Origin: Burkholderiales bacterium
GTDB lineage: Bacteria; Pseudomonadota; Gammaproteobacteria; Burkholderiales; Burkholderiaceae_C
Length of the DNA: 64,000 nucleotides
NCBI GenBank assembly: GCA_016185015.1
Contig: JACPOI010000001.1
Location: 26,459 to 90,458 of the forward strand
Direction: 5' to 3'
This document shows positions 48,016-56,882 of this stretch, in pieces. Position 1 is the first letter of the stretch; every line of letters starts with the position of its first letter. The position numbers and the translations under genes were made by a program. Below the pieces are notes generated by a model that saw only the letters and a program-made list of their open reading frames with translations, did not search any database and had not been told where the DNA came from.

Positions 48016-48495
48016 TCAGGACTTCGGCAACTGGGCTTCGACTTCGGCACCAAAGCGGTCGGCCGCCGCCTGGCCTTTGACATCGCGCACCACGGTGTAG
48101 GCCCGCTTCATGGCCTCGACAAACTGGGACAGGTCCCGGGTCGCTTCGATCCTGAGAGAAAGCTCGTCTGCCAGGGGGCCCAGCTGTTCGAGCAGGAGGC
48201 GGGTCGCCAGTGATTTGAGTTTGCTCAGTTCCGTGCCTGATGCCACGGCCGGCCCTCCGGCTGGCCTGGCACCAGCCGCACCGGGAAGGACTTCGATGAA
48301 ACCATCGGCTTCCAGCTGTTGCAACGACTGGGCCGACTCGCCCATGCCGGCCGCCAGCCGGGTCAGTTCTTCCACGTTCTTCTTGCCATCGACCAGTATG
48401 AGCAGCATGCGCAGCTTGCCGCCCACGCCGTGACCACGGGTCGCAATGGCTTCTGTCCCCTTGTCGGATTTCCGGTATATCGCTTGCGCTTCCAT
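48016..48495 (-). CDS. Uncharacterised protein, probable winged-helix N-terminus
   Basis: 159 residues from ATG at 48495 with AAGG upstream. I recognise no named family. The N-terminal third (LRMLLILVDGKKNVEELTRLA, then LQQLEADGFIEVL) has the pattern of a winged-helix or DUF4388-like regulator segment. A Gly/Ala-rich linker precedes a helical C-terminal part (LSKLKSLATRLLLEQLGPLADELSLRIEA). No signal peptide or membrane span. It is convergent with the M61 gene, seven bases apart. Confidence 0.65.
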   Translation of the reverse strand: MEAQAIYRKSDKGTEAIATRGHGVGGKLRMLLILVDGKKNVEELTRLAAGMGESAQSLQQLEADGFIEVLPGAAGARPAGGPAVASGTELSKLKSLATRLLLEQLGPLADELSLRIEATRDLSQFVEAMKRAYTVVRDVKGQAAADRFGAEVEAQLPKS

Positions 48496-48626
48496 GCCGC
48501 CCAACCTTGATTTATTGAATCAGCGGATTATTTCACCACCGTCAACATACCCAGCCCCGTGTTTCCACTAGGGACGGTCTGCATCACTTGCGCCGCATTG
48601 CAGCATACCGGCGGGCAGCCGGCAAG

Positions 48627-49877
48627 TCAGGCCCCGGAGGACAGCAGCGTGACCTTCTTGAATTTGCGCTTGCCCACCTGCAGCACATAGGTGCCGGCAC
48701 CGAGCTTGAGGCCCTTGTCACTGACCACCGCAGCGTCCACACGCACACCACCGCCGTCGATCAGGCGGCTGCCCTCGCCGGACGAGGCCACCAGGCCAGC
48801 CTGCTTGAGCAGCGCGGCAATGCCGACGGGACCGCCCTCCAGCGTGAGCGTCTGCTCCTCGATCTCGTCGGGAATGCCACCCTTGCTGCGATTGATGAAA
48901 TCCTGCTCGGCCGCATCGGCGGCGGCGGCCGAATGGAAACGCGCCGTGATCTCCTTGGCCAGCTGAACCTTGGCATCCTTGGGGTTGCGCCCACCGGCCA
49001 CTTCCTGCTTCAGCTTTTCAATCTCGGCCATGGAGCGGAAGCTCAGCAGCGTGTACCAGCGCCACATGAGCTCGTCGCTGATCGAGAGCACCTTGGCGAA
49101 CATGCTGTTGGCATCCTCGGTGATGCCGATGTAGTTGTTCTTGGACTTGGACATCTTGTCCACGCCGTCCAGGCCTTCGAGCAACGGCATGGTCAGGATG
49201 CACTGCGGTTCCTGGCCGTATTCGGCCTGCAGGTGCCGGCCCATCAGCAGGTTGAACTTCTGGTCGGTGCCGCCCAGTTCCAGATCGCTTTTCAGGGCCA
49301 CCGAGTCGTAGCCCTGCATCAGCGGGTAGAGGAACTCATGCACCGAGATCGGGGTGCCGGCCTTGAAGCGGTCGTGGAAATCGTTGCGCTCCATCATGCG
49401 CGCCACGGTGTACTTGGCCGCCAGCTGGATCATGCCCATGGAGCCCAGGGGCAGGCTCCATTCGCTGTTGTAGCGGATCTCGGTTTTCGCCGGGTCCAGC
49501 ACCAGGCTGGCCTGGCGGTAGTAGGTCTCGGCATTGGCCTTGATCTGCTCGGGCGTGAGCGGCGGGCGTGTGCTGTTGCGCCCCGAGGGGTCGCCGATCA
49601 GGCTGGTGAAGTCGCCGATCAGGAAGATGACCTGGTGGCCCAGGTCCTGCAACTGGCGCATCTTGTTGAGCACCACGGTGTGGCCGATGTGGATGTCCGG
49701 CGCGGTCGGGTCCAGGCCCAGCTTGATGCGCAGGGGCGTGCCCGTGGCCTCGGAGCGGGCCAGCTTCTGCACCCAGTCGGATTCGGGGATCAACTCCTCG
49801 CAACCGCGCCGGGTCACGGCGAGCGCCTCGCGGACCCGGTCGGTGAGGGGAAAAGTCGACACAGAAGCTTGATTCAT
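48627..49877 (-). CDS. tyrS: Tyrosyl-tRNA synthetase
   Basis: 416 residues. Class I motifs are the HIGH box [14 protein letters not shown] near 55 and the KMSKS box DKMSKSKNN near 237. A C-terminal S4 RNA-binding domain is present ([19 protein letters not shown]). It belongs to the TyrS/TyrZ size class with the extra S4 module. It is divergent from the M23 peptidase gene, 69 bases apart. Confidence 0.95.
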   Translation of the reverse strand: MNQASVSTFPLTDRVREALAVTRRGCEELIPESDWVQKLARSEATGTPLRIKLGLDPTAPDIHIGHTVVLNKMRQLQDLGHQVIFLIGDFTSLIGDPSGRNSTRPPLTPEQIKANAETYYRQASLVLDPAKTEIRYNSEWSLPLGSMGMIQLAAKYTVARMMERNDFHDRFKAGTPISVHEFLYPLMQGYDSVALKSDLELGGTDQKFNLLMGRHLQAEYGQEPQCILTMPLLEGLDGVDKMSKSKNNYIGITEDANSMFAKVLSISDELMWRWYTLLSFRSMAEIEKLKQEVAGGRNPKDAKVQLAKEITARFHSAAAADAAEQDFINRSKGGIPDEIEEQTLTLEGGPVGIAALLKQAGLVASSGEGSRLIDGGGVRVDAAVVSDKGLKLGAGTYVLQVGKRKFKKVTLLSSGA

Positions 49878-49946
49878 AAAGATTTTTCGCTGTGGCCCGG
49901 AGGCGGGCCGATATACTTGGGTCTACCCCTGAGGCCACGATTTTAA

Positions 49947-51398
49947 GTGGCGCCGGATGACCGTCCGGCCCGGCTGGCCAACCCTGGGGCCGCATCCTTG
50001 AAGACCACGCTGCTCACCACCCTCTCCGCCACCCTGGCCGCCTTGCGCCAGGCGGTTGATCACCGCCCGCGCGGGTTCGCGACAGCCCTGTTATCCCTCG
50101 CCCTGCTCGGCGGCGGCGCCTACGCCCTGGCCGCCGCCGTGGTCACGCTGGCACCCGATGTGGCGCAGCTGCCCGTGCGCGAAGTCAGCGAAACCGTCAC
50201 CCCCCTGCCGCTGGAGGCACAGGCCTCGGCGCTCGACCTTCACCGCTACAGCCTCTACCGCTCCGATGCCTCGCGCGCCAACGACACCGCCGACACGCTG
50301 CTGCGCCGCCTCGGCATGGACGATCCGCAGGCCGCGGACTTCCTGCGCCGCGACCCCCTGGTGCATCGCCACCTGCTCGGCCGCACCGGCCGCCAGCTCA
50401 GCGCCGAAGCCAGTGAGCGCAACACCCTGATCAAGCTGGTGGCGCGCTGGAGCCCGGACGACGATGGCAGCTTCAAGCGCCTGGTGATCGAGAAATCCGG
50501 CACCACCTTCACGTCCCGGCTTGAGAACGCCTCCCTGACGGCCTCCATCCGCATCGCCGGCGCCACCATCGACAGCTCGCTGTTCGCTTCGGCCGACGAG
50601 GCCGGCATCCCCGATGCCGTGGCGATCCAGATCGCCGAGATCTTCTCCGGCGACATCGACTTCCACCGCGAACTGCGCAAGGGCGACCGCTACTCGGTCG
50701 TCTATGAGGTGCTGGAAGGCGACGGCGAGCCCCTGCGCGCCGGGCGCGTTCTCAGCGCCGAATTCGTCAACGGCGGCAAGGCCTACCAGGCCATGTGGTT
50801 CCAGGAACCCACCGCGACCAACCCCACCCCGGTGGAAGAAGGCCGCCCCACGCGCACCCAGGGTCGCAGCGGCTACTACTCGCTGGAAGGCCAGAGCCTC
50901 AAGCGCGCCTACCTGGCCTCACCGCTGGCCTTCTCGCGCGTGACCAGCGGCTTCAAGATGCGCTTCCACCCCATCCTGCAGAAGTGGACGGCCCATCTGG
51001 GTGTCGACTACGCCGCGCCCACGGGCACGCCGGTACGCAGCGTGGGAGATGGTCTGGTTGAGTTCGCGGGCGTGCAGGGCGGCTTCGGCAATGTGGTTTT
51101 TGTCCGCCACCGCAACAACCACGTCACGGTCTACGCCCACCTGAGCCGCATTGCCGTGCGTCGCGGCCAGCGCGTCGAGCAGGGACAGAACATCGGTGCG
51201 GTCGGCGCCACCGGCTGGGCTACCGGCCCGCATCTGCACTACGAATTCCGCATCAACGGCAGGCACCAGAACCCGCTGGCGATCGCGCGCAACAGCGAGT
51301 CGATTCCCGTTTCACCCGCCGCCCGCCCGGTCTTCAATCGCCTGGCCGCCGTGACACGCCAGCAGTTGGCGGCCGCACAGCTGCTGGCGGCGCGCTGA
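49947..51398 (+). CDS. M23-family peptidoglycan endopeptidase, membrane anchored
   Basis: 483 residues from a GTG at 49947; a TTG at 49998 (MKTTLLTTL) is an equal alternative, and neither has a strong ribosome site. One membrane span lies near residue 55 (FATALLSLALLGGGAYALAA). The C-terminal M23 domain has HLGVDYAAPTGTPV near 350 and HLHYEFRING near 430 (the H-x-H zinc ligands). It is expected to cut peptide cross-links in the periplasm, and its neighbour AnmK recycles muropeptide sugars, so both serve cell-wall turnover. The gene ends eight bases before anmK. Confidence 0.9.
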   Translation: MAPDDRPARLANPGAASLKTTLLTTLSATLAALRQAVDHRPRGFATALLSLALLGGGAYALAAAVVTLAPDVAQLPVREVSETVTPLPLEAQASALDLHRYSLYRSDASRANDTADTLLRRLGMDDPQAADFLRRDPLVHRHLLGRTGRQLSAEASERNTLIKLVARWSPDDDGSFKRLVIEKSGTTFTSRLENASLTASIRIAGATIDSSLFASADEAGIPDAVAIQIAEIFSGDIDFHRELRKGDRYSVVYEVLEGDGEPLRAGRVLSAEFVNGGKAYQAMWFQEPTATNPTPVEEGRPTRTQGRSGYYSLEGQSLKRAYLASPLAFSRVTSGFKMRFHPILQKWTAHLGVDYAAPTGTPVRSVGDGLVEFAGVQGGFGNVVFVRHRNNHVTVYAHLSRIAVRRGQRVEQGQNIGAVGATGWATGPHLHYEFRINGRHQNPLAIARNSESIPVSPAARPVFNRLAAVTRQQLAAAQLLAAR

Positions 51399-51405
51399 AT
51401 CCGGC

Positions 51406-52512
51406 ATGCCCGAGCACTACATCGGCCTGATGTCCGGCACCTCGCTGGACGGCGTGGATGGTGTGCTGGCCGACTGCAGTGGCGCCAGCACCCGTGTCCT
51501 GCAGCATGCCTGGCGCCCCTTCCCGGCTGAACTGGCGGCCGAGCTGCTGGCCCTGAACGGACAAGGCGACAACGAGCTGCACCGCGCGGCCCTGGCCGCC
51601 AACGCCCTGAGCCACGTCTACACCCAGGTCGTCGCCGACCTGCTCCAGGCGACCGGCCTGCCAACCACGGCCATCTGCGCCATCGGCGCGCACGGGCAGA
51701 CCGTACGGCATCGCCCGGGCGCCTTTGACGGCATCGGCTACACCCTGCAACTCAACAACCCGGCCCTGCTGGCCGAACTCAGCGGCATCACGGTCGTGGC
51801 CGATTTCCGCAGCCGCGATGTCGCCGCCGGCGGCCAAGGCGCGCCCCTGGTGCCGGCCTTCCATCAGGCCCTGTTCGGCCGTACAGGCCAGACCGTTGCG
51901 GTGCTCAATATCGGCGGCATCGCCAACCTGTCGGTGCTTCGCGACGATGCGGTGCTGGGCTGGGACTGTGGACCTGGCAACGCCCTGATGGACGCCTGGT
52001 GCCGCCAGCACACTGGCCAGGCTTTCGACGAGCAGGGGCGCTGGGCGGCCAGCGGGCAGGTGGACGCCGGGCTGCTGAAAGCGATGCTGCAGGAGCCCTA
52101 CTTCGCCCTGCCCGCCCCCAAGAGCAGCGGACGCGATCTGTTCAACCCGGCCTGGCTGGCCGGCAAGCTGCACGGCTTCGAAACCTTGCCCGCCGAGGGT
52201 GTGCAAGCCACGCTGACCGAACTGACCGCCCGCGTCTGCGCCGCCGACGTGCTGCGCCACGCGGCCGGCAGTCGTCGCCTGATCGTCTGCGGCGGGGGCG
52301 CTCTCAACACCCATCTGATGCGGCGCCTGCAGGCGCATCTGTCGGCGCTGGAGGTGACGTCATCGGAGCAGCAGGGCCTGCCACCGCTGCAGGTGGAAGC
52401 TGCCGCCTTTGCCTGGCTGGCGCGCAAGGCCGTGCACCGGGAAACCGGCAGCCTGAAAAGCGTCACGGGCGCCCGAGGCGCCCGTGTGCTGGGTGCGATC
52501 TACCCGGCCTGA
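51406..52512 (+). CDS. anmK: Anhydro-N-acetylmuramic acid kinase
   Basis: 368 residues. Signature GLMSGTSLDGVDGVL at the start, GAHGQTVRHRPG near 90, LNIGGIANLS near 168 and GWDCGPGNALMD near 185. It hydrolyses and phosphorylates anhMurNAc to MurNAc-6-P in cell-wall recycling. Probably co-transcribed with the M23 peptidase eight bases upstream. It converges on erpA. Confidence 0.95.
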   Translation: MPEHYIGLMSGTSLDGVDGVLADCSGASTRVLQHAWRPFPAELAAELLALNGQGDNELHRAALAANALSHVYTQVVADLLQATGLPTTAICAIGAHGQTVRHRPGAFDGIGYTLQLNNPALLAELSGITVVADFRSRDVAAGGQGAPLVPAFHQALFGRTGQTVAVLNIGGIANLSVLRDDAVLGWDCGPGNALMDAWCRQHTGQAFDEQGRWAASGQVDAGLLKAMLQEPYFALPAPKSSGRDLFNPAWLAGKLHGFETLPAEGVQATLTELTARVCAADVLRHAAGSRRLIVCGGGALNTHLMRRLQAHLSALEVTSSEQQGLPPLQVEAAAFAWLARKAVHRETGSLKSVTGARGARVLGAIYPA

Positions 52513-52525
52513 GCCGGGCAAATGC

Positions 52526-52891
52526 TTAAACGGAGAACGAGGAGCCGCAGCCGCAGGTGGTGCTGGCGTTCGGGTTCTTGATCACGAACTGGGCGCCTTG
52601 CAGGTCTTCCTTGTAGTCGATCTCGGCGCCCAGCAGGTACTGGTAGCTCATGGCATCGATCAGGAGGGACACGCCATTCTTGGTCATGGTGGTGTCGTCT
52701 TCGTTGGCCACTTCGTCGAAGGTGAAGCCATACTGGAAGCCGGAACAACCGCCGCCCTGCACGAAGACGCGCAGCTTGAGGTCGGGGTTGCCTTCCTCGG
52801 CGATCAGGTCGGCCACCTTGGCGGCCGCACTGTCGGTGAAGAGGATGGGGGCGGGCATCTCGGTCTGGATGGATTCGGCAACGGCGCTCAT
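52526..52891 (-). CDS. erpA: Iron-sulfur cluster insertion protein ErpA
   Basis: 121 residues, an A-type carrier. The three Cys ligands are in [11 protein letters not shown] near 50 and CGCGSSFSV at the C-terminus. It delivers Fe-S clusters to target enzymes such as IspG. The gene precedes none of the isc genes here; its place beside bactofilin and rpsI is typical of Burkholderiales. Confidence 0.95.
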   Translation of the reverse strand: MSAVAESIQTEMPAPILFTDSAAAKVADLIAEEGNPDLKLRVFVQGGGCSGFQYGFTFDEVANEDDTTMTKNGVSLLIDAMSYQYLLGAEIDYKEDLQGAQFVIKNPNASTTCGCGSSFSV

Positions 52892-52954
52892 GGATGACTC
52901 CAGGGGAAAATAAACTGCATTAATAGTACACCCGATCGCTCGGGAATTCCTGCT

Positions 52955-53350
52955 TCAGTTATTTGCCGCCAGTTTCAGTGTGGGCTTTTCCTCCATCATG
53001 GCCGGCGTAGGGCGCAGCAGGCCGGCGATGATGGCACCCTGGTGCATTTCCAGGGCGGTGTAGTAGACATCCCCCTCGATCCGCGCCTTGGGCTGCAGTT
53101 CCAGCATACGGCGGGCATACACCGGCCCCTTGACCGAACCATTGACGATGACGTGGTCGGCGTGCACCTCGCCCGTCACCGAGGCGGTTTCGGAGATCAC
53201 CAGGATGCTGTTCTTGTCCTCACCGGACCGCACGTCACCCACCACCGTGCCATCGACACGCAGGCCATCGGTGAAGTGAATATGGCCTTCGATGTGGTTG
53301 CCATCAGCGATCAGGCTGCGAATGGCGGGCTGCTTTTTCTTGTTGAACAT
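52955..53350 (-). CDS. Bactofilin-type polymer-forming cytoskeletal protein
   Basis: 131 residues with a right-handed beta-helix core (IEGHIHFTDGLRVDGTVVGDVRSGEDK, ASVTGEVHADHVIVNGSVKGPVYA, LQPKARIEGDVYYTALEMHQGAIIAG). Bactofilins polymerise without nucleotide and help position cell-wall enzymes. It lies 24 bases after the coiled-coil protein gene, so both may form one cell-envelope unit. Confidence 0.9.
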   Translation of the reverse strand: MFNKKKQPAIRSLIADGNHIEGHIHFTDGLRVDGTVVGDVRSGEDKNSILVISETASVTGEVHADHVIVNGSVKGPVYARRMLELQPKARIEGDVYYTALEMHQGAIIAGLLRPTPAMMEEKPTLKLAANN

Positions 53351-53374
53351 CTGGTTTTCCCCATCAGACTTGAA

Positions 53375-54103
53375 TTACAACTTGATCGACTGCACAGCCT
53401 TGACCAGGGTGCCGTCCATGACTTTGACGCTGACCCCCTTGACCAGGGTCTGAGGCGGCAGATCGAACACCCCTTCGGCGCGCGCGTACTGACGCAGCTT
53501 AATCGTTTGCGGCCCCCCGGGCAAGGTTGCTGCCCAGGGGCGCCCCGCCTGCAAACCGGAGAAGCTGATCTCCAGCCGGCCCGAGAATTCCGGGGCATTC
53601 TTCAGCGGCTGGATCACCAGCACCTGCCACTTGACCTGGCGCCCATCCTGCACCTCGGCCTGCAGGCCACGGATGGCCAGGGCTTCCGTGCCGACGGTCG
53701 GGATCAACTTCTCGAAGAAGCCAAGATCGTCGCGCAGGCGCTGGTTGTCGACCTCCAGCTGCTTGTTCAGGGTCGAGAGTCGCTCCTGGGCCGACTTCTC
53801 CGCGGTCATCAGCGTGGTCGACGTGTTGGCCAGGGACAGCGCCTTGTTGCGCTCCTCCTTCATGACCTCCAGCTCCTGCTGCAGATCAGACACCTGGCGC
53901 TCGAGCCGGGCCAGGTACTCGATGCGTCCATCATCGATGCCGGCAATCTCCTTGCCGAACTCGAAGGCCCACAGGCCGATGGCGGCGCAAAAACCCAGCA
54001 CAACGGCCGCACCGATCCAGCGGAAAGGCCAGGGCAAGGCACTGCGCACGGACATGCGCGGTGCACTGACCGTCAGGCGGCGGAGGAGCAGTCGCAATCG
54101 CAT
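53375..54103 (-). CDS. Coiled-coil inner-membrane protein of unknown function
   Basis: 242 residues. A membrane span (WIGAAVVLGFCAAIGLWAFEFG, near 32) is followed by a coiled coil (about 65-125: LERQVSDLQQELEVMKEERNKALSL, LNKQLEVDNQRLRDDL) and a periplasmic beta-rich domain ending LVKAVQSIKL. From memory it matches what is annotated as DUF6776 next to bactofilin in this order, unverified. It may tether the bactofilin polymer to the envelope; that is inference from context. Confidence 0.75.
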   Translation of the reverse strand: MRLRLLLRRLTVSAPRMSVRSALPWPFRWIGAAVVLGFCAAIGLWAFEFGKEIAGIDDGRIEYLARLERQVSDLQQELEVMKEERNKALSLANTSTTLMTAEKSAQERLSTLNKQLEVDNQRLRDDLGFFEKLIPTVGTEALAIRGLQAEVQDGRQVKWQVLVIQPLKNAPEFSGRLEISFSGLQAGRPWAATLPGGPQTIKLRQYARAEGVFDLPPQTLVKGVSVKVMDGTLVKAVQSIKL

Positions 54104-54134
54104 AAGCCAACGAGTCTAGCAGCCACAAAGACAA

Positions 54135-54164
54135 GGGCCGCCAGAATTTCCATTCTGGCGGCCC
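54135..54164. terminator. 13-base-pair hairpin after rpsI
   Basis: GGGCCGCCAGAAT (54135-54147), loop TTCC, ATTCTGGCGGCCC (54152-54164), perfect. On the minus strand it is followed by a loose T-rich tract, so it ends the rplM-rpsI transcript. Confidence 0.8.
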
Positions 54165-54207
54165 CGGTTTTGCAACAGATTGTTGCCCTTGCGGACAACA
54201 GGCAGGC

Positions 54208-54600
54208 TTAGCGCTTGCTGAACTGCTTGCGACGGCGTGCAGAGTGCAGACCGACCTTCTTACGTTCCACTTCGCGGGCATCGCGCGTCACGAAGCCGGC
54301 TTGCGACAAGGTGGGCTTGAGCGAAGCGTCGTAGTCGATCAGGGCACGCGTGATGCCGTGGCGGGTAGCGCCGGCCTGGCCGGACTCACCGCCGCCGTGC
54401 ACATTGACCTGCACGTCGAAGGTTTCGGCGTGGTTGGTCAGCATGAGCGGCTGCTTGGCAATCATGATCGAGGTTTCGCGGCCGAAATATTCCTGGATAT
54501 CCTTGCCGTTGACCGTGATCTTGCCGGTGCCTTTTTTCAGAAACACGCGGGCGACGCTGGATTTGCGACGGCCGGTGCCATTGTTCCATTCACCAATCAT
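54208..54600 (-). CDS. rpsI: Ribosomal protein S9
   Basis: 130 residues, complete. [25 protein letters not shown] at the start and the basic C-terminus [10 protein letters not shown] that reaches the P-site. The gene is intact. It follows rplM by 11 bases in the universal L13-S9 pair. Confidence 0.97.
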   Translation of the reverse strand: MIGEWNNGTGRRKSSVARVFLKKGTGKITVNGKDIQEYFGRETSIMIAKQPLMLTNHAETFDVQVNVHGGGESGQAGATRHGITRALIDYDASLKPTLSQAGFVTRDAREVERKKVGLHSARRRKQFSKR

Positions 54601-54611
54601 CTCAAGGCTCC

Positions 54612-55042
54612 TTAGATTGCCAACACTTGGGGTTGCTGGGCGGTGTGGGGGTGCTCTGCACCACCGTACACCTTGAGCTTCTTGATCATGGCGTAGCCGA
54701 GCGGGCCCTTGGGCAGCATGCCCTTGACAGCCTTCTCGAGTGCGCGGCCGGGATGCTTGGCCTGCATGTCGCGGAAGTTGGTGGCGTAGATACCGCCCGG
54801 AAAACCGGAATGGCGGTAGTAAATCTTGTCGAGTTCCTTGGTACCGGTCACGCGCAGCTTGGCTGCGTTGATGATGACGATGAAGTCACCGGTATCGACG
54901 TGAGGCGTGTAAATGGCCTTGTGTTTGCCGCGCAAACGGAGAGCAACTTCGCTGGCTACTCGTCCGAGGACCTTGTCGGTCGCGTCAATCACAAACCACT
55001 CTGCTTCACGTCAGCGGGTTTGGCGCTGAACGTATTGGTCAT
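54612..55042 (-). CDS. rplM: Ribosomal protein L13 with an apparent one-base deletion near the start
   Basis: The natural ATG is at 55042 and the frame reads [13 protein letters not shown], then loses one base in the run around 55001-55003. In that frame a TGA follows five codons later, after KQSGL. Reading one base across restores [28 protein letters not shown] and the rest of a normal L13 to the stop at 54612; the span is 431 bases and a whole gene would need 432. Downstream landmarks are intact ([39 protein letters not shown]). L13 is essential in most bacteria, so a sequencing error is likelier than a real mutation. An in-frame GTG at 54992 has no ribosome site. Confidence 0.9.
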
Positions 55043-55166
55043 GAGTTTTTCTCTAAAAAGAGGGTTTGGGCAGCCCTTTTCCACGGTCGGTTTTCCTCTG
55101 TTGGGAATCTCTTAGGTGGGTTGGAAGCCTTCGCCGCGGGGCCACAAAAGCGCTGCGAAGCCTGCC

Positions 55167-55172
55167 ATTATA
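55167..55172 (-). promoter_or_regulatory. Candidate -10 element for rplM-rpsI
   Basis: The minus strand reads TATAAT, a perfect -10 box, about 125 bases before the rplM start. The -35 region lies in a GC-rich hairpin (55181-55198) and has no good match, so the site may need an activator or an extended element. The leader between has no recognisable riboswitch. Confidence 0.45.
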
Positions 55173-55206
55173 CGAGTTTTGGCCCCTCCGAGGGGGCCGG
55201 GCTGGC

Positions 55207-56787
55207 TCAGGGCGCCGGCGAGGGCTGGTTCGCTGAGTTGCGGCGGCTTTCGACGCAGACCGGGTGGTTGAAGTTCTCCTTCTTCAGGCACTCCCGGAAC
55301 AGGCACACGGGATAGGCGAAGAAGTTAGCGTCCACACACAAGGGCTTGGGGGGGCGCGGTTTGGCCGGGCGCGCAACGGCCCGCGGCGCAGAGGCCGGGC
55401 TGGCGGGTCCAGCCGCAGCAGCAGCCGGTGTGCGAATCTCGCCAGCCTGTGCGGGCGCATCCGGCTGGGCAGCGACAGGCCAGGGGTCCGTGGGATCGGA
55501 CGTCGCCGGTTCAGGCACCACCGCCCGGCTCATGGCCGGCGCCGGCATCGGGGCCGGCTCCGGAGCCGCCACCAGCGGCAAATCGCTGGACAGGCCCCAG
55601 TAGATCCCCAGGACCGCCAACAGAGCCACCGCCCCCATCAGAGCCCAGACCCGTCCGTGCCAACGCCGGGCAGGAATGCGCGCCGTCACAGGCGCCGTCA
55701 GGGGCGCCGTCGCAGGCGCGGTTACAGGTACGGTCTGGGTCGGGGGCTGGGTTTTCAGGTTCGCACCCGAGTGGTCCTGCGGATCGGGCAACAGATCGAC
55801 ACCGAGCGCGGAGCGCCAGTCGAACTTGCCCAGCCCCGCCGGTGCGTGGAGGCCCATCTCTTGCACGAATTCCTGCACACTCTGCGGCCGCTCGGCCGGC
55901 TGTATCGCCAGCGCATGGCTGATGGCCTGCACAAAAGCGTCCGAGTACGCGTTCCCGAAATGCGCCTTCACCGTCGCGGCCACGCTGCCCACCGAAGGCA
56001 TGCTGTCGCGCACCACACGCGCCGTGGCGGGCAGCGGCGGGTCGTTACGCAGGCAGCTGTAGACCACGGCGGCCAGAGCGTAGAGGTCGGTCCAGGGGCC
56101 CTGTTTCAGGTCGTCGGCCTGGGCGTACTGCTCGATCGGCGCGTAATTGACCTTGAGTATGGCCGTGTGCTTGCGCGACTGGTCGGTGATGGCGCGCCGC
56201 GCGGCGCCCAGGTCCAGCAAGACCGGCGGCCCCATGTCCTGCAGGAAGATGTTGTCGGGCGAAACGTCGCGGTGCAGTGTGTTGTGCTCGTGCAGCACCT
56301 GCAAGGCCTGCAGGATGGACCACAGCATGGTGCGCAGCCAGTCCTCAGGCGGAGGGGATGCCATCTGGGCACGCGCCTGTTTGAGTGTCACGCCCCGGTA
56401 AAGGGGCATGGCCATGTAGGCCGTGTTGTTGGCCTCCCAGAAGCGGTAGACCTTGACCAGCGAGGGATGGTCGAACTGCGCCAGCAGGCGCGCCTCGGCC
56501 ACGAAGGACTGCAGTCCGTGCTGGTAGGTGGCCTGGTCGGCCGAGGAGCGGATCGACAGCAGCTGGCCATTCTGGCGCGCCGCCAGCGCCGATGGCATGT
56601 ACTCCTTGATGGCCACTGTGCGGTGCAGCGAATGGTCGTAGGCCCGGTAGACCAGACCGAAGCCCCCCACGCCCAACAGGTCCTGCAGCTCGAACTCGGC
56701 CAGGCGCGTACCGGGCGGCAGGGCGTCCAGGTGCACCACCGGCTGCGGCACAGCTGGTGGGTGGGTGTCAAGCGGGGTGTCGGCCAT
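55207..56787 (-). CDS. Membrane Ser/Thr protein kinase with periplasmic Cys-rich tail (copy 1)
   Basis: 526 residues from ATG at 56787; an ATG six codons upstream is paralleled by a GTG in the other copy. Kinase motifs: GVGGFGLVYRA (G-loop, near 33), VAIKEYMP Lys, HRDVSPDNI catalytic loop near 157 and DLGAAR in place of DFG near 175. A membrane span lies near 375-395 (VWALMGAVALLAVLGIYWGL). A Pro/Ala-rich stalk leads to a C-terminal module with cysteines spaced C-x10-C-x4-C-x10-C. There are no PASTA repeats, unlike most bacterial receptor kinases. Copy 2 lies 95 bases upstream in the same direction. Confidence 0.88.
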   Translation of the reverse strand: MADTPLDTHPPAVPQPVVHLDALPPGTRLAEFELQDLLGVGGFGLVYRAYDHSLHRTVAIKEYMPSALAARQNGQLLSIRSSADQATYQHGLQSFVAEARLLAQFDHPSLVKVYRFWEANNTAYMAMPLYRGVTLKQARAQMASPPPEDWLRTMLWSILQALQVLHEHNTLHRDVSPDNIFLQDMGPPVLLDLGAARRAITDQSRKHTAILKVNYAPIEQYAQADDLKQGPWTDLYALAAVVYSCLRNDPPLPATARVVRDSMPSVGSVAATVKAHFGNAYSDAFVQAISHALAIQPAERPQSVQEFVQEMGLHAPAGLGKFDWRSALGVDLLPDPQDHSGANLKTQPPTQTVPVTAPATAPLTAPVTARIPARRWHGRVWALMGAVALLAVLGIYWGLSSDLPLVAAPEPAPMPAPAMSRAVVPEPATSDPTDPWPVAAQPDAPAQAGEIRTPAAAAAGPASPASAPRAVARPAKPRPPKPLCVDANFFAYPVCLFRECLKKENFNHPVCVESRRNSANQPSPAP

Positions 56788-56882
56788 AAAAAACGATTTT
56801 TGCATGGAATGCCGGCCTCACGGCCACGGCCCGGGCTCGCTGCAGCCGGCGCGGCCACAGCGGGCACCCGCGATCAGGCATG

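Noticed and set aside
54990..54992. GTG at 54992 as the true rplM start
   Set aside because: No ribosome site, and the 13 codons upstream match the L13 N-terminus, so the natural start is at 55042.
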